This document shows, in pieces, positions 1 through 12,100 of a DNA stretch of 64,000 bases; positions within the stretch are counted from its first letter, which is position 1; the number at the start of each line of letters is the position of its first letter. The DNA is taken from the NCBI RefSeq assembly GCF_963678635.1, contig NC_087068.1:58885896-58949895 (forward strand), given 5' to 3'. The DNA is from Symsagittifera roscoffensis. Its lineage: Eukaryota; Xenacoelomorpha; Acoela; Convolutidae. A model generated the notes under the pieces. That model did no database searches. It saw only the letters and a list, made by a program, of their open reading frames with translations, and was not told the DNA's origin. A program made the translations under genes and the position numbers.

Positions 1-128
1 AGAGTGTCCGCCCACGTGTTGAACAAGTCACTGAACATGTGGCTGCTGCGCTTCTCTAGTGTGAAGCCATCGCACAGCAGAGTTCACCAGATGAGGAGTG
101 ACATCCTCATGATACTTCATCATACCAG
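1..128 (+). CDS. KIAA0825: KIAA0825-like exon A (cut by window edge)
   Basis: Frame 1 reads from the first base as VSAHVLNKSLNMWLLRFSS and onward. It aligns with the human segment just before the IHT..C block. The reading frame and homology both stop at 128, where the intron begins with GC (CCAG|GCAGGC) instead of GT. The two-base overhang AG joins the T at 5564 to give Ser, and the joined protein then aligns with human without a gap. The GC donor is inferred from this alignment. Confidence 0.75.
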
Positions 129-3100
129 GCAGGCACTCACACTTTCACGCTCTTTTCTCTTAGCAAAATTTTGAATGAGCTATTATGTTCGAAATTAAGC
201 TTCAAGTTTCCTTCGCATTTGTCAATCCGAATTAGTTAGTATGATCCAGTTTTCAATACAGCAAAACGATGAATTTTGGGCCGTATAACAGAAAAGACCC
301 CATTTTCATACTAACAAGTTCATTGTTAATTCCAAATTTTCTAGCAATTATTAAATTTTTGAGCACTTTAATTGCTCAGTAAACGGCACTTAGTAGTTAT
401 TTAGATTTTTGATGGGGTTTTTACGCACTGAAATGGTTGAAAGTTGATTTCAGACGTCACAAAGAGCAGTTTATTTTAATTAACTTCGTTCAGATTTGTT
501 TATAGTACCCCGGATATTGTCACCAATTTGGCTTTTTTTGTACCAAGAACATGCACAAGGAATATGCACTCGGGCAGTGATGCAAAGTGTTTACTTTCAA
601 AATAATGGTTTGAATTTTGTCTCCTTGTTCCTTAATGTTGGAAATTCCGTGAACGCTTCGATGTCTAAAGAACAAAAATAACCTCATGACAGTTAAGATC
701 CTCTGGGCTATCTCCGGTGCTAATTATGTATGTCACGCACATCAGATCGAAATGAAGTTAGAGGTATTGATAAAAAGTGATATAATCATGCTGGAGAGGT
801 CTCATCCTGCCAAATTTTAGTTTTCGAGATACCGAAGTTTTCAGATATACAGAAAAAAACAAAAAAAATTTAATCACATCATCTCATAAAGAAAATAGCA
901 ATGTTAGAGCAAGTGGAACATAGATGTGGACACCAGTTTGCACCAAGTTTTGAAATAGATTTTATGCATTTTGTCATGAAAAATTTTAAGGTAGAAAAAT
1001 TTTTGACTGATTATTTTGTCTGGTTTTTTCCCCTAATTAATACAGTCTGTAAGGGTAGACGCTTAGTGGATCCTGAGATCCCGTTGTTAGGATCCCATTG
1101 TCTGTCCTCTCCAAGTGTCAGATTTTGATGCTCTGATTGTATGTTTTTTTTTTTCGTTTCAGGACATTTGTGTCCCAGACATTTATGTCCCGGCAAAAAC
1201 AAACCAAAACGCAAAATGTGTCCAAGACATTTGGTTCCCAAAATTGTCCTAAAATTGTCCGGGCTATTGCCTCACTAGTTAATGACCGGATTATTTTGAT
1301 AAGCTCTCAATAGGAAGGATTAAATCGATAAGGCCACGAAACTGAGCAATTAGACGAGGATTTTTTTTGAGCAGCATGTTAGAGACAAATTTAACGCAGG
1401 ACTCAAATCATTTACACATACCTACACAATTATCACTTGACTGATAATGTTGCCAAACGTAGACATGAGAGATCATAATGTCATTGTTTTTGCTCTCGAG
1501 TTCGTGTTGACAATGGAAATTCTTATGACAAATAAAAACAATGAAATGCTAGTTTATGATGCATACACATATTTCAAACATCGAATTCTAACAGGCATCT
1601 CAATTTTCTTTATTAGGTAGTTGATTTTTTCTAAACATTTTTTCGGTTCTTTTTTGCTAAACATTTTGCAACTCACGATAAATAAATTGTTTAAATTATT
1701 GTGGATGTTAAGCAATTTAATAGGTGGAAACAACTGTGGTTTATAGTTTAATTAGACAGTTTTTACACAAGCAGAGCTTGTGTTATAGTACGAACTATCT
1801 TTTTTTCCAACCTAATTCGCAAATATTGTTGCCACAAAATGTGTTTATTTTCAAGGTGTTCATTTTGATCAATAGCCAGCTATTAAGTACAATAATCAGC
1901 TATCTGTAGCGTAGAGGTATGGAAGGAGACCCGCAACAAAATAAGAGGGTTCGAACATGGGCAAGGTCGGATATTTTAAAGAACTTTTTCGTATACTAGC
2001 TAAAATGGGTCCGCTCTTTAAATTGAGGCATGTTAGTTGGTAAATTTCTTTTTTTTTTCCAAATTGACTGGTACTGCAAATGCGTTATAATTGGCTTGCG
2101 TCACTTATTAATTATGTAGACTCTAAATTGGCGTGCGTCACTTAGTTATTGGTCATATTTTTGCTTGCGTATGCGAAGTGCAATTTTGCCTCGTGTAAAA
2201 GAAGGAAGGCAAACTCCACTATCGAACAGCAAAAATGTAAAAATCACGAAAAACGTGAATGACGTCTAGTTTCGTAAGTGCAGTTTAGTTTTCAGATTTC
2301 CCAGCGAAATACTTTTTACCTATAAACCTAACTGTCTCAAATTTGGTTTTTTTTATCAAAAAAGGGTTATCATAAATTGTCTTGAAATTCAAAAAGCGTT
2401 AAGGCCATGTTTGTTTTCTCTTAAAATTCAAAACTTAGTTTTTTCCTGTTTTATGTTTATTGACTCTTTTCCAACTTTTTGTCGGCTATGTTTTCAAATT
2501 TGTGCTGATTTTTTTCTATTTACTTTTTTTATGACGTTTAGTTATTATATATCTATTGGAATCAGCATTATCTATATTCATTTCGTTAAGCGCGTTTTTT
2601 GTGGCTTGTTTTTTGTTCCAGCTTTTGAAGCCATTTGGGAGCATTAATTCGTGCGATGTTATCCGGCTGGCAATTAAGTCGACAGCTGTTAAGGGACAAT
2701 TTTTTTTGTTGGGACTTGAAGACGGCGCTCTACACAATTCTTTCTTTGTGTTTATAAATCGCTTAAAATCGAACAGTTCATTTGATTGTTTTAAAGAAAC
2801 GCTCGTTGTAATGTCCTGCCGTCTTATTTACCTGCACCGCGCGCGATATTACTTGTTTTGTTTTAACTCGTGTTTGCGACGAATTTATTCGGCTGAAAAA
2901 CATTCCGATTGAAGCTAAGGAAAGCTAAATGGGATCAATTGAGCAATCGCCTCCCCGTAATGACCAATTGAGCTCCCCCCACCACCCCCCCCCCTAAGCA
3001 AAAACGGTAACACGTTACAAAAAGACGTCAGCAAACGAACGCAGATGGTTGATCTGTTTAAGAGTAATGAATAGTGAAGACCCTTGTATAGGTCTTGGTG

Positions 3101-6100
3101 ATTGTTTAGGTTTGTTTAGTTTCTTTTCAGGAAAAAGTCTTAAATTTGTTCACGCATAATTTTTTAAGTTCAGTTCATTTCTTTTGTTAAAAAGAAGGCA
3201 AACTCCACTATCGAACAGCAAAAGTGTAAAGTTCAAGAGAAACGTGATCGACTTCTAATTTCGAAAATTGAAATAATTATCAGGTTTCCCAGCGAAATAA
3301 AATTTTTACCTATTGATCCAGTTTTCTCAACTTGGGTTAGTTTTACCAAAAAAGCATATCATAAACTGTTCTAAAAATTCAAAGAGGTTTAAGGCCATCT
3401 ATTTTTTTCCTCGAAGTTCGAAAGTTGAGTTTATTTCAAAAACCAAGTCAAGTTTTTTCCTGTTTTTTGCGTTCAAACTTTTTTCCAACTATTAGTTGGC
3501 TATGTTCATAGCACGCAATCGATTGACCGGCTGAAGTTTATTTTATATTAGTATCGAGAAAAAGTTTGAAAAAAATTGAAGTTTATGAGAAACCATTGCC
3601 TCATCTGTGGGCTATCATTATCTCGTCGAGAAAAGCAACTTACCAGGGTTTTGCTCTAGCCTTGTATCTGAATACCAAAAACTGTTATCCGCAACGTCTT
3701 AATAATGTAAGCAATAGCTTTTTTCATTTAGGACAGAAAAAAGTCGCTTTGTGTGCCTCAGTTTTTTTGAATTGTTTCACTTAGAATTTAATCTTTGAGC
3801 TTTAATATTTACACAAGCGAAGTGTATTTTTACGAGCAAATTTTTTTCGAACCTAAGTCGCAAATAGAAGTGCTCATTTGGTGGCACTTTTGTTATATTT
3901 CAATTTAGTCATATTCAGGCCTATTTAAGCGTATGCAATTTAATAGCTCATGTTGCTGCTTTAATTTTGGCTAGTAAAAGGTCGCGTTTGAAAACAACAG
4001 GTTTTATCTAAATGTATGGGATTAGTTTTTTTTAAAGCTACGCTTTGGAAAATTTTTGCATTTTTCGCAGAACTTCTGATTTATCTTTCAAATTACTGTA
4101 CCGATTTTTGCAAAAAAGGTAATAATAGACAAACTGGCTGCTTTTTTATGTGCCTGCATATTTTGATAGTCACTTTTCATAAAACGCCTCGTTCTACAGT
4201 CTTCGAAAGTTTTAGAAGGGTGCTCTTTGATCTATTTTAGAATTTTCTCATGTTTTAAATGCACAAATCTGAGATGAACGTTTCAATCAAAAGAACAAAC
4301 CTGGGGGATCTCCTTTTCTCGAACGGCTTTTCCCTAAATTCGGTAGAAAAAAGTTTTGGCCTCAAACACCCCATTTTTGACCTTTTGGTTCGTTTTTAAA
4401 ACTTTTTGATTTTCTCAAACTAACCTGCCAAACATTTATTTGAACCTTCCCTGCGAGAGTGGCTATGCCCTTCGTTTTGAAATGTTGCCCGTTTTTGTTC
4501 TTATTTGAAACTTTTTGAAATTTATTCTTTCTTTTCAAACCTTAACCTGCTGATTCTGGGGTTGATATTTAATTCAAACTTTCAAGGTGCCTAGATTTTC
4601 CTTGGCGTTGTCTGTTTTACCCTATTTGTTTGTAGAAAAGCCGATATGGACTTCGGAATAATCCAGTTTGTGACCTTTTTACCGTTTTCTTTAGAAATTT
4701 GATCAGTTTTCTCCAAAACTACTAGCTAAATCTGATTTTAAGGGTTTGATATGAAACAGGGTGTGAAAATCTTCACTGCATAATAGGCTATTCCCATGCT
4801 TTATTATAGAAAACTTTATGAAATTAAGAAAAGTCAAATTTTTCAATTTTTGATAGTTTTTTGGAATCTTTTTCATTTATTTGGACGTGAGACTCCTTAT
4901 CAACAGGTCGGAGATTCAAATCCGGAGCATCGAAATATTTTTATTTTTTGGTCGACTTTTTGCTGCAAAACTTTGGCTTTTTGATAAGATGTAGCTGCTT
5001 TATTGATGGCTAGTGTAAGTAAAATAACAAGCCGTCGTGGAGAAGAAGATGTGAGAACGTGATAGTCCTAATTTCAACAAGCTTTTTTATCAAGGAATTT
5101 TTGTAATCTTTTCTTTATTTGACGTTGTTTTGCCTGTTTAGAGCTTTTTTGCATTCTCCTCGCTTGTATTTGCGAAGCCCAGCTTCACCTCCGTGTGTAA
5201 GTTTTGGCGTTCCTTATGCGTTCCCTTATTCAAGTGGTTATAAACATGTCTTAATTACCCATTGAGCTATCCACCCACGCGAGAATAGGAGGTAGATTGC
5301 TAAATTGATCCGCTAAATGAGCCAAATATTTCTTCATTCGACAGAAAACTCATCATTTTTTTTACTTGGCATTGCTTGTGGAACTATTGTAGAGGCGTTA
5401 AAGAGCAGTTGAAAGATTCGGGTTTTTCTCTGATACGAGCCGACATGTTTTATTTGATCATGCAGCAGTGGATTAATGGTGAAGGCAACTGAGTCTTGGC
5501 TGGCTTGTTGCTTGTATGAACTTACAGATGTGTGACATGTGCTAAAGTGTGTTATTTGTGTAGTGGTCTGCTATTCGCCTGTACAAACAGACTGAAGAGT
5601 TTGCTGTATGACGACAGCTGGGTGGTGCTGAACTCAGACCACGAGGACATACAGGCCATACATACCTCATGCAACTCACTTCTGGCCATACTTGTGACTG
5701 TGACCTCTCCTATGGACAATCTCTACAATGCGGTCATCATTGACAACTACCCAATCATTGTGCCAAATCATCCCCAACCAGTCAGCCATCACCAATTGAT
5801 TCTAACATTTTTGCAGATGCTCAAAATCACTCCTTTTGTATTCCAATCGGAAATGTGGTAAAACACTGTGACAATCGGCAGCTAATGGAATTTTATTTTT
5901 AAAATTCGTCAATAATGCTCGTCAGTTTGCTCAGCCATTAGCAAAGCCAAAGAAATAATGGACCGCATTTTTTTTTCTGGAGCTCTACCTAAGGACTTCA
6001 AAATTAATAGAATGATGAAAGGCTGAAAACTGATTTAATCACTTGCATCTGAATTAGGCGAGATATTAGGGAACTCAATTTTAATCGAAGAAGTACATAC

Positions 6101-9100
6101 GAATCAATTTTTTTTGTATCATGAAGAATTTTAGTTATTGTATTGATCAAATCAATTGGGAAAAGCTTTTTGCAGCCAATGAACGCTCAAGCAGCTTTTA
6201 CCCAATCACAGTTGAGCATTTCGGCGTTCATGGTTGATTCGTCGCAGCAGGGGGGCAACAGCAGCAGTAGTGGGAGTAGGAACGAGGGATTCCTCACACA
6301 GTGGATGAAAGTGGTGGCACCCGAAGTGTTCCAGTTTGCAAAGAGACCCATCACACCCTTCGAGATAGAGAAACGTAACTAAGAATTTGTTCACATTGAT
6401 AGGGAAGATTGTAGACCTTCTCCACAGTTTTTTTGTACTAAATTGCCTCGTTGTATTTTAAGAAAAGTTGCTCTTCGTAGTGGGTAGGAAATGCCTAATT
6501 CGAAAGGGGGGTACTTTCTAATAGTTGCGGTGTCGGACAAGTACTTGTTGAAAGGATCCAGCTCGGGGTAAGGCTCTTTGATACCGTCCAACAAACTTCT
6601 AGCATCTGCCTTATCCAAACTGTCTTTCTGCAAGGCTATTGTGACCATGTCTATCCCTTCCAGTTTTTGAATAACTTGATCAATTTCATTATTTTCCCTG
6701 GGGCTGGTTAAAAAGTCAATCAGAAAACCTTCATTACCAAAATAATTGGATACGTTATTGGGATTTCACTATAACGGATGAGCATTTGATACGTACTGGA
6801 CCATCGCGTGACATTTTGACAAACCGGCAACAAATTAGTTTGTTGTCGCAGTTTGGCTCCGAGTAACTGCGTCTGAAGTTTGTGCATGATGAAATTGATT
6901 TTTAACAGAACTGGTTTATTTTGTTTGAGAAACTCGTTGACAGCAAGAGCACGACGATGTCAAGCGCATCCGATTAAGGTTTTTTTGAATAAAAGAAGAC
7001 AGTGCTTTGTTGACAATTGTCGCCAATTGTTGATATAACTTCTAAATTTTTAGCGGACAGAGACAGCATGAACATTAATATATTCTTGTGTTCTTCATGA
7101 TAAGTTTGTCCGCAACAAATGAGAATGGTTTCAAAGAAGTGCAGACCCATTTGAGCCCGTTGTTAACATTTTTGGCAGGTGCGGAAGATGCAAATTTGTA
7201 TGAGACAGAGTTGATTTCTGTTCGTTTCTTCATGATAATTAGGGTGTAATTAATTTCGTATATATTTTGTTAAAACCCTGAGTAATCTCTGTAGCACACA
7301 CACATTTCCATTTTGTTGCCCGCAAGTTGTTTGAATAATCCAAAAGCAACTCATTTGTTCTCGCAATCCTGCATTTCACAGCAAGCTGTTAAGTCTGTGA
7401 TAATTAGATGAATTGTATGCAGGCTTGTAGTGTATTGAAATTTCTAAGAAATGGCGTTCAGCGCGTAAGTTAACTTCAAATGTTCAAGTTGTCCAATTAG
7501 ACCTTAGCTAGTAACGGAAATTAAGGCCTACTTGAAAACTAGTTAATGGAATTATTCATTATAGAAAATCTATTAATGGTGAGCCATCAATGGAAATTAA
7601 TTTTCGCGTCATTAATTGTTGAGAACCCTTAGTAGAACCTATTAAACTAACTAAAACTTCCTCCCCAATAAAGAACCAATTGAAAAGTTAGGTCATACAA
7701 AATTTCTGCGTAACAATTTTATGGATTTTGTGTATCATTTTGTCTTTGTTGATATTGGAAAATGAGTTAGTTTATAAAAGAGGATTTACGTGTTATTGTG
7801 TAAATCCATACAGCTTGTTAAATGAACAGATGGATGTTATGCTGAAATCAATCTATTGAAAATTACGTTGGCGTTTAGCGGTTTAGACATCTTTGTATAC
7901 TTACTTCGAAACTCATATTTTTAAGTAGAAATCATGAAATTCAGATTTGAGTTTGATTCTGTATTAAAGTGACTTACTTTGCTATCATTCAATTGCAATA
8001 ATTTGCCCAAACAAAGAAATAATAAAGTGCATTGAAATAGCAGTAAACCATGAAATGTGGATGTTTGTTTCAGCAGAGTCCTTGGTGATGCTGAGTGCGA
8101 GACTGAGTGTGTCGTCGGAAAACGTCAACCCAGTGGCACTCCTCACCTCTCTTCTCATGCACGACTACATGTTGCCCAAACTCATGCTGAAGCAGGCCCC
8201 CAATTTCAACGTGTCAGCTGGAGGTAAAATCAACGCATCAGAAAACGTAAAATCATTTTTTTTTCGGGAGCTGCATACAAGGCTCGGGCGATATTTTTGT
8301 AGTGTTCGTCTTCTAAATTATTGAGTGTCTTTCAGAAGTTAAAGTCATGTTGTTAGAAGTTAAAGTCAGCTTGCGAGCGCTAGTGTATTTGTACGACCCT
8401 TCTTTTTTCTACCCTAACTCGCTAACAAAAGTGTCATTGAAAGTGTTAGCTTATATGGAAATTTCGCTGTAGCATTGGTAATTGCATAGCATCTCTTCTT
8501 TGCTTGATTTTTGGCTAGTGTTTGTCATCAAGTAAGCGTCCGTGGCTGACTGGTTAGTGCTTAATATTCAGAATCTCTAGGTCGCAGTAGGTCGTGGGTT
8601 TGAATCCGAGACGTAGCCGAATTTTTACTTATTCGAGGCTTATTTCCACTTCTTATTGCACTTAATAGAGCTGCTTTTTGTAGTGTTCTCGCCAAAGTTT
8701 TGCAAAGCAGAGCTTCGCTTCTGAGTATATTTCGAAAAACAGAACTGCAGATTTATTTAAGCATTCATTTGCTAACTGTTTTTAAGAATAATGAACGTAG
8801 TGAAGACTCTCATATAGGTCTTGCTGATTTTTTTTCTGGAGATGCCTTAAAAGACACTGTTAAGCTTCGGTGAGTGTTTTTGAAAAAAATGGCCATCGAA
8901 ACTCAATTTTCCCTTAAGTAAATACTTTTTACGAGTGAAAATTTGTAGGGAACTACAGATGTTTGACGCATGTTGCATCTAAAACATAGGTTCGGAGAAC
9001 TAATTAAAAATAATGAACGTAGTGAAGACTCTTATATAGATGTTGGTGATTTTTTTCGGTTTTTTTCTACAGGATAAAGTCTTAAAATGCTCTAATGACT

Positions 9101-12100
9101 ACAGGTATGCATTCATACATATTGATGCGTTTATGAATGCACTTAGGTATATATGCACTTTTTGAGTTCAATCGAAATTCATCTGCTGAAAGTGAAGTAA
9201 ATAGCACTCTCCAAATACGGACGTGGAAATGGCGCTAAAAACGTGAACGATTTCTAGTTTCGAAAGTGGAATTTAAGTTTTAGATTTCCAGCGGAATAAA
9301 AATTATACCTGTTGATCCAGTTTTTTCAATTTGGGTTATTGTTATCAAAAAATGCCGATCATAAATTGTTCTAGAAGTTAGGGCATCGATTTTTTTTGAA
9401 ATTCCAGTTGAGATTTTTTAAATAAAGTAAGTGTTTTTTTAATGTTTACTTGCGTTCATTACTCTTTTCCAATCTTCGATTGGCTTTGTTTAAAAATATT
9501 CACACAGGTGCATCCAGCTATAGCTGGGGCACTAGTTTACTTTCCAAGCGAATGTGGAGCAAATGCGGAGATTCAAATCCAGAGCATCGAAATAGTTATT
9601 TTTTGGTCGACTTTTTGCTGCATAGCTTTGGCATTTTGATAAACTGTAGCTGCTTTATTGATGGCTAGTGTAAGTAAAATAACAAGCAGTCGTGGAGCAG
9701 ATGTGAAAACGTGATACTCCTAATTTCAACAAGCTTTTTTCTCAAATATATTTGTTTTCTTTCTTATTTCACTTTGTTTTGCCTGTTTAGAGCTTTTTTG
9801 AATTTTTCTCGCTTGTTTTTGGGAAGCGGATCTTCCCCTCTGTGTGTAAGATTTTGTCGTTCCTCATTTGTTGGAGGATCTGGTTCATGATTTCATATCA
9901 TTCAAACATTTTTCAAGTGGTTATAAACATGTCTTAATTACCCATTGAGCTATCCACCCACGCGAGAATAGGAGGTAGATTGCTAAATTGATCCGCTAAA
10001 TGAGCCAAATATTTCTTCATTCGACAGAAAACTCATCATTTTTTTCACTAGGCATTGCTTGTGGAAGTCTCCTGCAATGTTTTTTTTTTTGAATTATTTC
10101 AACTAACTTCTTGTTGTTCAGGGTCCTCGGAGACGCAAGCAAGTGCTCAGAGGAGACTGTTCGCAGCACCCTACACCTCTGTGACCTGTCAGGGAGTGCA
10201 CTGTGTGAGTGACATCTGTTCTCTCTCCAATGCATTTCCCATCATTGATCTAGTGAGGCCATTCGTGACTGTGCTTAATCATGTGGGCTTCATCTGTCCA
10301 AATGCACTGGCAGACTCTTTGCTTCCCATCATGAATGAACATGGTAGGTTAATTACACTGTGGTAGGTCAACAAACCGAAAATTAATTTTGTTATGTAAC
10401 ATAACAACAAAGTGTCATTGTTGTTATGCAATTGTTACGTAATTGTGATTTAATTTCCGTTATTCTGATGCAATTTCGGCTTCAAGATATGGCGGTTAGT
10501 TGATTATCCGCCGATTGCACTCTTTCTCCTACCCTCTTTCCTTCTCCATAACCCACCTAAGTTTTTCAACTTTACGTGCCTGTTAATCATGCAAGCAAAC
10601 ATGAAAAGCGTTTAATGAAAAGCAAATATGTTTGATGATCGGCTTTAGTCCAAATGCCAAAATTAGTTACCAGCTGACAATGTAAACGAACTTCATCTGT
10701 TGAAAATTCACATGTAGTCTTGATTGAATACAGCAGCGTAGTGCCGAACTTTAATCTGCCCCCAGGAATCTTTCAAGAAAAAATGCTGTTGCTTGATTTG
10801 CGAGTGTAAATAATTAAATCGAATGCAAATTTGATGTTCGGCCTGGAATGGTTGAGGTCGTGCAGTTTAAAAATCAGTTGTAAGTTTATGTTTTTTGATT
10901 GTTAGTTTTTATGAAACTGTACTACCCATGCTGGTTGCTTGTCGCTGAAGCATTCTACCCGGGAAAGAAACATAAACCCTCAAAAATTGCATGGAATTTT
11001 AATTTTAACAAGGATAACAAACAACAGCTGTTTCCGTGCAGAGTTGAACAGTTCATACGTTGGTTTAACTCCACTTATGTACCCACTGAATTAATTAAAA
11101 AAGGAGAGCCTGAAGTGTTATCTGAAATGATGTTGGATTTCAAATATTGGGTGTTTTCAACTGAATCATTTAATCAACAACTCCTTTCGCTTTATTTAAT
11201 TTTGAGCAAACTAGTTGAAATTTTAAATAATGATTTGAACAGTAGCTTTAATCAAAACAATTAATTATGATTTCAAAATTGTGAAATATTTTTTTATATT
11301 TCGTCATTGGTGGTTTGTGTACAGGAGACATCAGTAACTTTCTGAAGGGAGACCCCCTGAAGACAACAGGATGGGCCAACATCTACCTCCTCCTCTCTCC
11401 CATTGTGAAGGAGCTGCTGCAGAACAGTCTCCTCTGTCTGTTCGAGACATCCGCACCGCCTGTCTCCACTACCCTCCCAATGTACTCGGCAGGATCTTTG
11501 GGGGAGCAGCCTTTTTATCAGAGTCTAGGTTAGACAGACCGCAGAGAAGACACGCTGAATATAATAAGCGTCACAAAATAAAGTTAAAATACAAATGATA
11601 AAGAACGACGTTTTTTTTTCAAGCAAATACAAATTTTGAGCTTCAAGTTTAAATTTCTGATTTTTAGTGCAATTTCGAGCGAATAAAGCAAGCAAGCAGG
11701 CTAACAATAGCTTATTTAAGCTATATTTAAGCCCAGCAAAGTTGCTTTCTCGGAAAAAAACATATTTGGAATTTTTTACCGCCATTTTGGAAATCAAGAA
11801 CTTGAACAAAATAAGAGGGTTCGAACCCGGGCAGGGTCGGATGTTTGTAACGAATTTTTTCGTATACTAGTTGAAATACGTCCGCTCTATAAATTCAGGC
11901 ATGTTATTGGTAAATTTCTTTTTTTTTCAAATTGACTGGTACTGCTAATGCTCATAATTGGCTTGCGTCTATTAGCAAATATGTAGACTCATAATTGACG
12001 TGCGTCACGTATTAAGTTTTGTAGACTCAAAGTTTTATTCAGTTTTTCCCAGTTGCGTTATCGGTCTTTTTTTGCCTGTGTTTGCGAAGTGCAACTTCGC

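Noticed and set aside
2556-2912. 118-codon frame in the first intron
   Set aside because: AT-rich hydrophobic frame overlapping other frames; no acceptor, donor or family match.
11371-11598. 75-codon frame overlapping exon F, including RDIRTACLHYPPNVLG
   Set aside because: It looks protein-like but its register does not agree in phase with exons E and G, while the other frame does and matches human.
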